In this document: positions 10,312 to 20,075 of the stretch, piece after piece
How the letters are laid out: every line of letters starts with the position of its first letter
Position numbering within the stretch: the stretch's first letter is position 1
DNA from: Blasia pusilla
Taxonomy: Eukaryota; Marchantiophyta; Marchantiopsida; Blasiales
DNA length: 64,000 nucleotides
Assembly: GCA_050084515.1 (NCBI GenBank)
Contig: CM114275.1
Coordinates: 27,900,001 to 27,964,000 of the forward strand
Reading direction: 5' to 3'
Translations under genes and position numbers: made by a program
Notes under the pieces: generated by a model
What the model was told of the DNA's origin: nothing
Seen by the model: the letters and a program-made list of their open reading frames with translations, nothing else
Database searches by the model: none

Positions 10312-11422
10312 TTGGAGCAGAGGATTACTGCCATGACGATGATGCAGCTTAGGGAAGGCACGGAGCTGCGAGCAGCCAGTGTGACTCCAGATTCTACCTC
10401 TTACCTTGACCCGGGTGAGGATCTCGCCAGTATGGGATTTATGTGTAGTGTAGCCCAGGTTGAGGCAGCTGCAGTGGTGACTTGGGGTGCTGCGAGAGGC
10501 ACCGAGCCATCGAGAGGTGGAGTTGAGATTGACCTACCAGAGGGGACCGATGGGCGGCAGGCCAGGGTTCCACAGTCGTTCACATTGTCGGAGGCACTAC
10601 ACACACAATCGATGGTGCCCCGACGACCAGCGGTGCCTACAGCTCAGGCACCTACGTCGATATCACGAGGAGTTGGAGTGACAACTCCTATGCCGGCTCG
10701 AGTGGAGTCAATGTCGACGATAGTGTTGGAGGTGGCCACCAGAGTGAGTTAGACTCCACTATTTTCCGCCATAGAGTTGGCGACGTTGGGAGTTGGACCA
10801 GCTGAGGTGTTCCGGTTAGCCGCCACGTTGTGTGAGCATGGAGAGATGATTGCTTCTTGTTCAGAGGTAGTTGAGGAGGTGGTGGACTTGCCCTCAGAGC
10901 CGGTGCTCAGGACGTTCCCCATAGAGTCATGGCATGCGGCGGCGGTGAAGTTGGTAGATATGCCAGCTCAACCGGCCATAGAGCGAGCAGTGGTGACACC
11001 TGGAGTAGTGATATTGGATAACCGAGCTGGAGTATTTCACTTGGTTAGTCCGACGGGGATAGTATACCACCCGCAGCGCGTCCTACTTGATTCGGGAGCG
11101 CAACCCTTGATGTTAGGGAAGGCGGCGTGTTTAGCGTTGGGGTTACGAAAGGCCGACATTGAGCCTTGTCCCTTCCAGATACAGACCTTGATTGGGGGCA
11201 TATCACCCACTCAGTATATGACTCGACAGGAGATTGTTGTCAGAGTCCAGCTAGAGCATGCGACGGATAGTGCTATGGTGCGCACACGTGCGATTACGAC
11301 ACCGGTGAGTAAATGACGATGTGTTGGTGGGGAGTACAGTGTTATATCCCCTAGGATTCATCCTTGACTTCTGGGAGGAGACCGTTGCTTATCGGCTAGG
11401 ATGGCGGTCAGGTGACGGCTAG
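10312..11422 (+). pseudogene. Copy B linker and aspartic protease
   Basis: One frame runs 10312-11316 with a single TAG at about 10750. It begins with a coiled-coil-like IDQLEQRITAM segment, then a conserved linker (VGPAEVFRLAATLCEHG). The protease core VLLDSGAQPLMLGKA at about 11082-11126 keeps the catalytic Asp-Ser-Gly, and GLRKADIEPCPFQIQT follows. A frameshift near 11310 is needed to rejoin the conserved C-terminal strand (VLYPLGFILDFWEE, about 11340-11380) that leads into the methyltransferase frame. This is the only copy with a normal protease active site. Confidence 0.82.
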
Positions 11423-13010
11423 ATGAGTCAGTTACCCGTGCAGTTTGCGGGACGAGGTGGTCGATCACGAGGCGAGTCTGTGACCACGTTGGCGGCTTTC
11501 ACAGGTAGTGTTAGCTGGCCAGGAGAGTTGTTGGAGGGGAACGCACATGCGGAGGATATCCTAGTACTCGATAGTCCCACGGAGAGACAGGCCATGGCGG
11601 GTGTCTCTTCCCATGTTGGCGAGGCCTCTTCACCATTGTGGGGTACGACTCAAGAGCTACAAAGGAGTGTCGACGACCTCGTGAGGCAGGCGTGGAGTCA
11701 TGTTTTTATCCCAAAGCAGCGAGAGTCACGTGGCGATTGGGCTCTTGGAGTGGAGACGTTGACCCCATTGGATACCACACCCGTTGTGTGGCAGTGCCCA
11801 GAGGAGGATGTTAGAGTGTTAGATCTCTTCGGAGGGATTAGCACCGGATTGGCTGCACTATTGGAGGCGGGCATACGGGTGCATCAGTACCTTTATGTGG
11901 AGAGAGATGAGACCGCGCGGCGAGTATCATTACGTCACATGGCGAGATTGGTCCAGAGGTATCCTGAGTTGTTGCCGGTATCTACAGTACGGGGATATCA
12001 GCATACGCTACCCGCCAACATCTCTTTGGTGGAGGCGCAGGATCTGGATAGAGTTGGCACCATTCATTTGGTGATTGCTGGATGGCCATGTCAGGGTCAT
12101 TCATCAGCTGGCCGAGGATTTGGATTGCAGGATCCGAGGTTAGGGATGTTTTGGGAGATGCTGCGAGTAGTACAACACTTGTAGGAGAGTCAGATATGTT
12201 CTCCAACGTACATTTTGGAGACTGTTGTTGGGAGACACTCGTGCATGTGTGATGACGAGTGTACAGCAGGTGAGGTCTTGGTTGGGACCTGCTGTGTTGT
12301 TAGATGCAACGAGAGTTGGGTCACGTGCCCATCGTCCACGACTATGGTGGACGAACCTGATACCATCAGAGGTACTGAGTCGAGCATACGGTGGAGTCCA
12401 GAGAGCACCACATCTCACAATGGATGCTATTTTGGGCTCAGGGCGTCAATCTCAGATGGTGACACGGGATGATAGACCACCGTTGGCCATGGCCAATACG
12501 GTGGGGGAGTTGAGGGCAGCCTTACCTACGTTGGTGAGCTTCCTAGCATCCCATGCCTTTCGTCAGGGAGGGCCAGGCATGATTTGGGATGAGGTGACCG
12601 GAGCATTGGAGGAGCCTACAACAGATGAGCGCGAACGTGCCATGGGGTTTGCTACCGGTAGTACGGCGGTGCCAGGGATGACTGAGGCATCCCGGAGACA
12701 TGAGTTGGGGCAGGAAATGGACCTCAACTGTCTTACATGGATAGTCAGCCTAGGTATGGCTTAGCAGAGACGGATGCGAGTGTCATCCATGCCGTCACGT
12801 CCACGAGGTGGACCATTGCCTACAGGGTCTGTACAAGCATTGGCTGGGGGTGAGACGAGGAGAGGTAGGCACCCATGGACTTCCTGGGACGTCGTTCGAG
12901 CAGAGAGTGCGAAGGCGGCTAGAGTAGCACATGTTCATTTTTTGGATGTGGAGCATGGTGTAGGAGGTCAGAGTGGAGTGGCTGTTGCAGAGGTGGCTAG
13001 GGTTGCTACA
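11423..13010 (+). pseudogene. Copy B DNMT3-like cytosine-5 DNA methyltransferase with linker to RT
   Basis: Would transfer a methyl group from S-adenosylmethionine to cytosine C5. Visible motifs in order: motif I VLDLFGGISTGL (11816 on), QYLYVERDETARRVSL, motif IV GWPCQGHSS with the catalytic Cys codon at 12089-12091, motif VI-like YILETV, motif VIII region RAHRPRLWWTN (compare AHRARYFWGN in DNMT3), and motif IX/X ERERAMGF plus RRHELGQEMDLNCLTWI. This order and the motif VIII/X wording favour DNMT3 over DNMT1, CMT or DRM. An N-terminal region of about 110 residues precedes motif I and is shared with copy C. TAG at 12182-12184 (CAG in copy A), a frameshift near 12230 and TAG at 12762-12764 break it. 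After the frameshift it is in frame with RT. Confidence 0.88.
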
Positions 13011-13019
13011 TAGCAACCA
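13011..13019 (+). promoter_or_regulatory. Candidate leaky stop TAG-CAA-CCA, copy B
   Basis: TAG at 13011-13013 ends the methyltransferase-linker frame. CAACCA follows, and the same frame continues into RT (192 bases to the TCGACAGG-region methionine at 13203, with an earlier ATGGAGACTTGG near 13056). The site is identical in copies A and C and matches UAG-CAR-YYA. Confidence 0.6.
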
Positions 13020-14610
13020 AAGCCGGAGGTTGTGTCCTCTCCGAGTGAGGTCACGATGGAGACTTGGGAGCCTGTGATATGTCTCAGGTTGATAGGAGGA
13101 GAGCGACCGCGAGTTCATAGGTTTCTTAGAGGGCATGTCAGTTGTTTTAACTTCAGTATGAGAGACTAGGGTACGCTGAAGGGTCCCGGGATACGGATTG
13201 AGTTGACTAGTGATACGCCGATCTTTCGTCGACCCTACAGGTATTCTGATATGGAGCAAGCCTTGATTCAGAGCAGGAGTCAGGACTTGTTGGAGGCACG
13301 ACTTGTGGAGTTATCACATGGGGAGTATGCATCTGCCACAATCATGCCGGCAAAGAAGGATATGTATGGCAATTGGACGGATAGGCGGATGTGTGGAGAT
13401 TACCGTGCTATCAACCGACAGACGAGGTCAAATCGGTACGCCATGCCTACTCTTGAGGAGATCTTTGATGCGGTAGGGCATGCCAAGATCTTCAATACTT
13501 TAGATCTTCGTGCTGGCTATCATCAGCTTCTTATCAGATTGGAGGACAAGGAGAAGACAACATTTTGGGGGATAGATCGGTTCGTGAGAGATTGATTGTA
13601 TCAGTGGTGGTTCTTACCATTTGGGTTGAAGAACGTGCCTGCAGAGTTTCAGAGAGTGATGGATAGGATTCTGGCTAGCTTGGATTTTGTACGATGTTAC
13701 ATAGATGATATTCTTATCTTCAGTTCCACGGTTGAGGAGCATGAGCGACACTTGGAGGAGGTGTTTCGGCGATTGCAGTTACATGGACTGAAGTTACATC
13801 CAGGCAAGTGCAAATTCTTTTAGGAGCAGATTGAGTACTTGGGACACACCATATACCCAAGTGGGTTAGGCGTTCAGCAGACGAAGGTAGAGGCTATTAC
13901 GCAGATTCCATGCCCTACAGATGTGAGTCGAGTTCGAGCATTTCTTGGACTGGCGAACTTCTATCGACTGTATGTCAAGGGTTTTAGTGCGATCCCAAAG
14001 TCTTTGACCTTGTTGACGAGACTTAATCAGGTTTGGTTGTGGGGAGATGATCAGGAGCGAGCATTTCAGGAGCTCAAGGACAGGTTGACGTCCTCACCCA
14101 TTTTACAGAGACCGGTTAGGGATCGCCCATTCCAATTACATACGGATTGGAGCATGTTGGGTCTAGGAGCAGTGCTTACTCAGAGAGATGACGAGGAGAG
14201 GGAGTTCGTTGCGGCTTACGCGAGCCAATCGAACAACATTGTAGAGGCAAAGTACAGCTCCTACGAGGGAGAGTGCTTGGGTGCAGTGTGGGCCGTGGCA
14301 CATTTCAGGTGCTATTTATTCGGCAACCCTTTCACACTTATCACTGATCATCAGCTGTTGAGATGGTTGATGCAGTCCGACAAGCTTACGGGAAAGCTTG
14401 CCAGGTGGGCTCTATTACTACAGGAGTATGAGTTTGAGGTGGTTCATAGGCGAGGTTGGCTGAACCAAGATGCGGATGGGTTGAGTCGTAACCCATGTCT
14501 GAGTCATAGAGACGACACATGAGCTCGATGGCACGGAGAGAGTGATGAGGAGATGGTGCCCAATTGGCATGCATCTGCCTATCTTTGTTGGTTGACTATG
14601 GCAGGTCAGC
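13020..14610 (+). pseudogene. Copy B reverse transcriptase and RNase H
   Basis: RT: the lead-in GTLKGPGIRIEL, then SATIMPAKKDMYGNWTDRR, YAMPTLEEIFDAVG, FNTLDLRAGYHQL and the palm motif CYIDDILIFS (YIDD codons 13698-13709), followed by LGHTIYPSGLGV and AFLGLANFYRLYVKGFS, all standard Ty3/gypsy landmarks. RNase H: FQLHTDWSMLGLGAVL, YEGECLGAVWAV, FTLITDHQLLRWL and NQDADGLSR supply the expected acidic residues. One frame covers everything, with stops at 13593-13595, 13821-13823 and 14520-14522. The product would copy element RNA into cDNA and remove the RNA strand. Confidence 0.9.
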
Positions 14611-15984
14611 CATAGATGATGACTCTAGTGGTGGGGTTGGATGATGAGTCTTTGGATCCGGAGGTTAGTGAGGAGGCGACAGGTGGTCGTGATATCCATG
14701 ATGATGTGGAGGTTGTGGAGTTCTTGTGCACAAGCGTCATTGCAAGTACAGTGAGTGCTAGGGAGCGAGATCGGATCCTACAGAGAGCCAAGAGGTTCAG
14801 GTGGGAGGGGACTCATATTTTGCGGGTATGGGGAGGTGGTAGGATACGAGTGGTACCCCATCCTTCCCAGCGAGCACGTGTAGTGCGACATGCCCATGAG
14901 GAGTTGGGACAGTTTAGAGTAAAGCATACTTACAGCTTACTCCAGGTTCAGTATTGGTGGCGCGGCATGCATACTGGTACAAAGCAGCAGATTTGTGGCC
15001 ATGATGTATGGTATGTGAGTGCGAGCATCCTTCAATGCTCCCACTCCGCAGTTATATCCTTTGCCGATTATGGGTTTAGGTTATCGGTGGAGTTTAGACT
15101 TTGCGGGACCTTTGTCATTGACGGGGCGTCATAATAGGTATGTGTTGGTCATGGTGGAGCATTTCTCCAAGTGGATAGAGTTGGTGGCACTACCAGACAA
15201 GGCGAGCAAGGGAACAACTTATGCGTTTCTAGATCGTGTGGTTAGTCACTTTGGTGCACCGGCGGAGGTGTTGATTGACCAGGGTACCCAATTCAGGGGA
15301 GAGTTTCATGCCTTGTATGATCAAGCGCTGATAGATCACCACACCACGTCCACAGATCATCCTGAGGCGGATGGGTTGGCGGAGAGAGTGGTACAGACGG
15401 TGAAGAGAGGATTGCGCAAGTATGGCTTGCAACGGGGATAGTTGAGGGAGTGGGACCTATAGTTGCCATGGTTGGCTATGGGTTATCGCTTTAGTTGGCA
15501 AGCATCCTTGGCATCATTTTCACCGTACTTTTTGCTCTTTGGGAGAGAGCCAGATTTACATACAGCGATTTGACGTGACATGGCAGAGGTGTTAGATCTT
15601 GATGATCCAGATGTGTGGGTACAAGCATGTTCTCAGAGGGCAGAAGTTTTTCGTAGAGTTATGCCTATGGCCTTTGAGAACTTAGCTATTGCCCAGAATA
15701 GAGATACATTGAGGTACGCGACCATTCGTGGAGGAGGTTATCGTCCAGGGATTAGGAGGTTTCATCCTGGAGATTACGTGTATTTACAGTAGGCGGCACC
15801 CACGACGATAGATGTCACTGCAGGTCGCACGATCCTACGTGTACGTGAGGTATTACCGATCGGAGTCTTCATGTTGGAGGGACGGGATGGTATGGTTTGG
15901 AAGGATCATGTGCACAATTTTGCGCCATGTCATCTTCCGAATGTAGATGGGACGGTGGATCCGAGCTTGGCAGTGGTACCTGCA
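14611..15984 (+). pseudogene. Copy B integrase core
   Basis: After a short acidic spacer the zinc-binding HHCC region begins at VVRHAHEELGQF (about 14880), followed by YWWRGM. A frameshift near 15010 then leads into frame 15019-16134. The catalytic core has its first Asp in YRWSLDFAGPL, the second in LIDQGTQFRGEF and the Glu in ADGLAERVVQ, with 34 residues between the second Asp and the Glu (one fewer than usual). The C-terminal region with FGREPDLHTAI and RRFHPGDYVYLQ resembles the GPY/F-type module. Stops at about 15439, 15460, 15571 and 15790 break it. It would insert element cDNA into host DNA. Confidence 0.87.
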
Positions 15985-16134
15985 GGCTTGAGGTGTTTGT
16001 TGTGCGGATCTGCGAGGGGTGCAGCCACCATGTTGGTATGTGATGGTTGTTCTCGAGGGTGGCATATGTCATGCTTGACCCCCCCTTTTGATGGGGTTCC
16101 CACGGGACGATGGATGTGTCCGAGATGTGTATAG
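15985..16134 (+). pseudogene. Copy B C-terminal PHD finger fused to integrase
   Basis: The last 50 codons of the integrase frame form a complete C4HC3 PHD finger: CLLC, LVCDGC, GWHMSC and WMCPRC provide the seven Cys and one His at canonical spacing, ending at a stop three bases after the last Val codon. The fold is intact here although the upstream frame carries stops. PHD fingers read histone H3 tails. At the end of a gypsy integrase it sits where chromoviruses carry a chromodomain, so a targeting role is the natural inference. Copy C has the same domain with its final Cys changed to Trp. Confidence 0.88.
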
Positions 16135-16195
16135 GATAGTAGGTCATGTCAGAGAGATGTGATATTTTCTATCTGGAGTTGGGGGGATCCAATTG

Positions 16196-16210
16196 CCAGC
16201 TAGGGGGGCG
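16196..16210 (+). promoter_or_regulatory. Polypurine-like tract of copy B
   Basis: The segment CAGCTAGGGGGGCG precedes the 3' repeat block. Copy C has CCAGCTAGGGTGGGCG at the same place (minus strand, about 53356-53371). A purine run here would prime plus-strand cDNA. It abuts the U5-like block at 16211 rather than the LTR start at 16351. Confidence 0.5.
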
Positions 16211-16348
16211 GTTGTGTGATCTCCATGTATATGTATGAGTTGATTTTTGTACATGTGTGGATCGACCCGTGTGTGGGGAAGATCGGTGTTGTGTGGTGTA
16301 GATGTGAACAGCGATGTATGTTGTGTAGCAATATGTATGCGCACGACA
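16211..16348 (+). repeat. U5-like block duplicated upstream of the copy B 3' LTR
   Basis: 138 bases match 16831-16968, the last 138 bases of the LTR, with only a handful of differences. The block ends GCACGACA, then two bases (AC), then TGTCACATCT of the LTR. Copy C has the same arrangement. Confidence 0.85.
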
Positions 16349-16350
16349 AC

Positions 16351-16968
16351 TGTCACATCTGAGTAGCCGATAGGCCGAGATCTATCGTGGATAGGGCGTA
16401 GGAGCCAACAGACTATCTTGATTGTAACTTTGTCCCACGGTGTCGGATGAGGTTGAGGATAGGTCCATTGTGTCAAGAACGTCGTTTCTGATAACTTTCA
16501 TGTTGAGGTCTTTTACAATCGGGTGACTTGTTGACCAGGTCACTCGCCCCTGGTAACCTGTGCGCGAAGGTTACCAAGGGGAGGGCTATTTTTAGGGGAA
16601 GAGCCTTTTGGCTCTTCCCAACCCTATATAAGAGAGGAAGATGGCTTTCCTAAGCCATCTTCCTCATGTTGGGCCGTTGGAGCACCTCCCTTGTATGTGT
16701 GTGAGATAGGACTATGGTGCTAGCGTCCGGATTCCTTGATAGCACAAGGTGGACGAGGCTCAATATGCCGATGTAGATTGAGGAGTGGAGTTTTAGGCCG
16801 GGTGTGCCTTTTTTACTACTCTTTATTTTTGTTATGTGATCTCCATGTATATGTATGAGTTGATTTTTGTACATGTGTGGATCGACCCGTGTGTGGAGAA
16901 GATCGATGTTGTGTGGTGTAGATGTGACCAGCGATGTATGTTGTGTAGCGATATGTATGCGCACGACA
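16351..16968 (+). mobile_element. Copy B 3' LTR
   Basis: 618 bp, starting TGTCACATCT and ending GCGCACGACA, so the termini are the short inverted repeat TGTC/GACA. A TATA box (TATATAA) lies at 16625-16631. Four inverted repeats cluster around it: GTGAC/GTCAC at 16523-16543, CCCCTGGTAACC/GGTTACCAAGGGG at 16547-16581, a perfect 10-bp stem at 16596-16619 and a perfect 13-bp stem at 16635-16664. No 5' partner is present, so the ends are inferred from comparison with copy C. Confidence 0.75.
16625..16631 (+). promoter_or_regulatory. TATA box of copy B LTR
   Basis: TATATAA in a CCCTATATAAGAG context, lying between two perfect short hairpins. It is the likely core promoter of the element, with transcription expected to start in or after the downstream hairpin. 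Confidence 0.65.
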
Positions 16969-16979
16969 GCATCCTTGTT

Positions 16980-17460
16980 TGGCTCTTGGTTAAAAAGGAG
17001 GAAAAAGGGGGTTGAAAGAGGATACGGATGGCTTTAAGGAGACTTGTGGTAACTCGTCCTTCCATTTTGATGTTCACCTTCATGTATATTTTTTTTCCAC
17101 CATTGGATTGGGTTGAAACTTGGCAAAGTAGTTGGCACCAAGGCCCTCTTGCACTAGAATGGTTCAGATCTTCCTTCTTGTCTCCCATGCTCAAACCATC
17201 ATTGGGAGTCCACATTTAGGGTTGACAAATTTTAATTCCATGTGTAGATGGCCATTTGAAGTTTTTTTTTTCTGCATTCATGGCACTTGGGGTCCTCTTT
17301 GAAACAAGTTTCATAATTTTTTTTGGCTCCTGGTTGAAAAGGAGGATGGAGAAAGGGGGAGTGAGAGAGGATGAGGATGCCTTTAAGGAGACTTGTTGCA
17401 ACTCGTCCTTCCATTTTGATGTCCACTTCAAGTATCTCTTGCTCCTACCATTGGATTTTT
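16980..17460. repeat. Two direct repeat units of about 135 bp, spaced about 345 bp
   Basis: 16980-17110 and 17323-17460 share a GGCTC-TGGTT-AAAAGGAGG start, the AGGAGACTTGT segment and the CTCGTCCTTCCATTTTGATG segment. They follow the 3' LTR of copy B directly. No coding signal. Confidence 0.7.
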
Positions 17461-18119
17461 TAAGATGAGAGGACATATGGTTAGGCTAAATGGAGTTAAA
17501 ATAGCCAACGAGTGAGAAAATAAGCTGTAATAAAATGAAGTAAATCCACCCCCCCTCCCCCTCTCTCAAAGGGCCAGACTAGGATCTAGCAAGTGGTTCT
17601 ATGCAAAGCATGACTTGGTGGGTATTTCATAGTCGAGAATGGTAAAATCCAATTTTGAAACCCCTTTTGAGATACCTATACAAAAAAATGTCCTTCCCCT
17701 TGTGATTTTTTAAATGAAAGGGATTGTTATGATTGTTTCAGATTATGATTACTTAACCCTTGATCTCCCCATCATTGGGCCATACATTCGATGAAAAGAG
17801 TCCTTACTTGGCTATGTGGTGGATGATGGGGCATAGGAGGGAATGCTAATGTAGGGCTCTTGGTCAATGATGCGACATTTGGAACTAGGGATGACGTGGC
17901 CGCAACGAATTAGAGTTCCTTTGGTGAGAATGTGCGCATGTTGACGAGAGAGAGTGTGACACAAACTTTTGAGTCAGAGTGGAGGAATGCACTTCGTAGG
18001 ATAGGGAATACATTGTGTTCGAAGCAATTGAAACACCAAAGAGTGTGCGTTCAGTTCATCAAGCCACATTGGCATTGCTCATGCTTAGAGGTCCTTGTGC
18101 GTGATGAGCGTTTGGGGAG

Positions 18120-18123
<4 letters not shown>
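17461..18123. other. Non-coding interval without recognised genes
   Basis: Contains a 98-codon frame (17932-18228) that depends on the following CT microsatellite for length. I see no motif or splice structure that supports a gene. Confidence 0.4.

Positions 18124-18202
<79 letters not shown>
18124..18202. repeat. (CT)n microsatellite, 79 bp
   Basis: Uninterrupted CT dinucleotides. A CTCTCTGG-TGGGCATCCCA-like segment follows and recurs near 18290-18315 after a shorter CT run, indicating a small local duplication. Confidence 0.95.
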
Positions 18203-18205
<3 letters not shown>

Positions 18206-18758
18206 CGGGCATCCCATACAAAATTTAGGGAGCAAGTGAAGCTCTCTTCAGTGCGCCATCAAATTTGTAAGTCCCTCTCCTCCTCTTCCCCTCTCTCTCT
18301 GGTCTGGGCATCCCAAAAAAACTCTATAAGAGACAATGCTTGGGACACCTCACGACCTGTTTGAGGAGGCATAAATGGAGATCCATGCTTTCAAAATTTT
18401 GATTAGTTTTTTCCATCCAACACCTTGCCTAATCGCCTTTCAGCAAGAGCCTTCTTAGCTCCCAAATTTTTGCAATAGCCTTCAAATCTCCTAAATTTAC
18501 ATTAAAGGAGTCGGAATCTAGTGCGTAGACTGCTTAGATTGGATTTGCAAGTGGGGAATATGAATCCATGAAGTGCCAATTTGTTCTTAAATTACAAGAT
18601 AGTGTAGCACAAGGATACTTAATGATGAGCAGCATTACTTGTTCATATGCAATGAGACTAGAGTATCGATCGATCTTTGATGTCTTCCAAGACCCTTACT
18701 CACGGTTGCTGGCCAACAATCAGACCTGAATTCATGTCAATTGTCTCACTCTTGTGAA

Positions 18759-18796
18759 GTATGTATGTATGTATGTATGTATGTATGTATGTATGT
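18759..18796. repeat. (GTAT)n microsatellite
   Basis: About nine GTAT units without interruption. Confidence 0.95.
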
Positions 18797-19249
18797 CTTT
18801 CAGTTTCAAGGTTTGATCCAAATAATTGACTTCATGTGTATTAGATGCGTATTCATCTAGGCTTGGAAAAGGTGCAAGTTTTTTCATATTGAAACCATCA
18901 ATTACTAACTTTGTGAATGGGATCTGTCTGCTTTGCTTTGTTAAATCGCACTTGATCTGTTGTTGTGTTGAGTTCCTCCGTTGCTTGCAAAATCTTAAGG
19001 ATTTTTTCATTTTCTTTTCACATTGTTTTAGGTATTGGTCCTAGTAACTTGCTGATCATAGAGAGAAGTCTTTGTACAATGAATTGGATGCAGCCTTGGT
19101 CTCCTTTCCAATTTGTGTGTCTCACTTTCATTGTAGAAAAACTTTGTCTCTTGTCACAAAAACTTTATTTTTATTGGAACATTCCTTGTACATGTTTATG
19201 CTATTTCCAAATTATATAAAGTTTTGTGGTTCCATGGTTGGAGTTATTA

Positions 19250-19251
<2 letters not shown>

Positions 19252-19300
<49 letters not shown>
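19252..19300. repeat. (AT)n microsatellite, 49 bp
   Basis: Uninterrupted AT dinucleotides, capable of cruciform extrusion. The surrounding sequence (18.8-20.0 kb) shows no gene. Confidence 0.95.
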
Positions 19301-19303
<3 letters not shown>

Positions 19304-19539
19304 GTATGGAGCAAAGTCTATGCTTATGCTCTCTAAGTCAACTTACCAATATCAGCATATGCTCTCTCTCTTGCTCTATGTGTTATGATTTTTATGTAGG
19401 ATACCAAGTAGTTACCATAGGTTTCATCCCCACAATCTCTCAAGAAACAAGAGTTTAGTTGTCTTCCCATTTTGTTGTTCTTATGGTTCAGTTCATTGAG
19501 CTTTATCTATTATCAACTGTGTGCTCAGAGAACTAATTA

Positions 19540-19700
19540 AAGAGTATATTCGGTACGTAGTTCTTATCGTAACCTTGCGACCATAGACCCTACTCCATGG
19601 TTGAATTTTTTTATTCAGAGAGAGAGAGAGAGAGAGAATGTGTGTGTGTGTGCGCGGGCGCGCGTGCTGGCTGATTAAGTAGTGCTTGTCGTACTCTACA
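19540..19700. repeat. Member of the 24.5-26 kb repeat family with GA/TG/CG tract
   Basis: CTTGCGACCATAGACCC and CCATGGTTG segments (19572-19605) match the family at 25286-25330 and 25545-25565. A composite GA (19617-19638), TG and GC-alternating tract follows, then TAAGTAGTGCTTGTCGTA, another copy of the same core motif. Confidence 0.6.
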
Positions 19701-20075
19701 ACATATATCCTCCTCAAAACCTCATGTGATATTAAGGCAGTCATGTTATGGGTAGGGCTTTGTATATAATAGGAATTGTATGTGGAGCAAGACGAGAATG
19801 AGAGGCTAGTCTCACTTTGATATGTAGGTCAATTGAGGCTACCATTTTCATATTTCTTCTTAGTGAAGTTAGTGATTTTTTTGGAAAGAATTGGATTGGA
19901 GATCATGTTACAATTAGAGCTTTGAACACAACACCATTTGTATGTGGAAAGAGACGAGATTACGAAGTGAGTCTCAATTTGATATATAGCTCATTCGAAG
20001 CTAAGATTCCTAAATCTCTTATCAATGAAAGTAGTGAAGAGTTATGAAAGTTCCTTGCCTAGGGACATCTTACTT

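Larger units (their letters stand above)
8109..16968 (+). mobile_element. Ty3/gypsy DNMT-PHD family, copy B, lacking its 5' LTR
   Basis: Gene order is leader, gag, protease, methyltransferase, RT, RNase H, integrase, PHD finger, polypurine-like tract, then one LTR at 16351-16968. It belongs to a subfamily distinct from A and C: its LTR body is unrelated in most positions, but the LTR termini (TGTCACATCT... and ...GCGCACGACA) agree. The 5' LTR is missing because copy A runs directly into the copy B leader at about 8109. Each domain is readable in long open frames, broken by roughly a dozen stops or frameshifts. Confidence 0.88.

Noticed and set aside
18095-18364. Ser/Leu repeat protein
   Set aside because: The frame is produced by the CT microsatellite.
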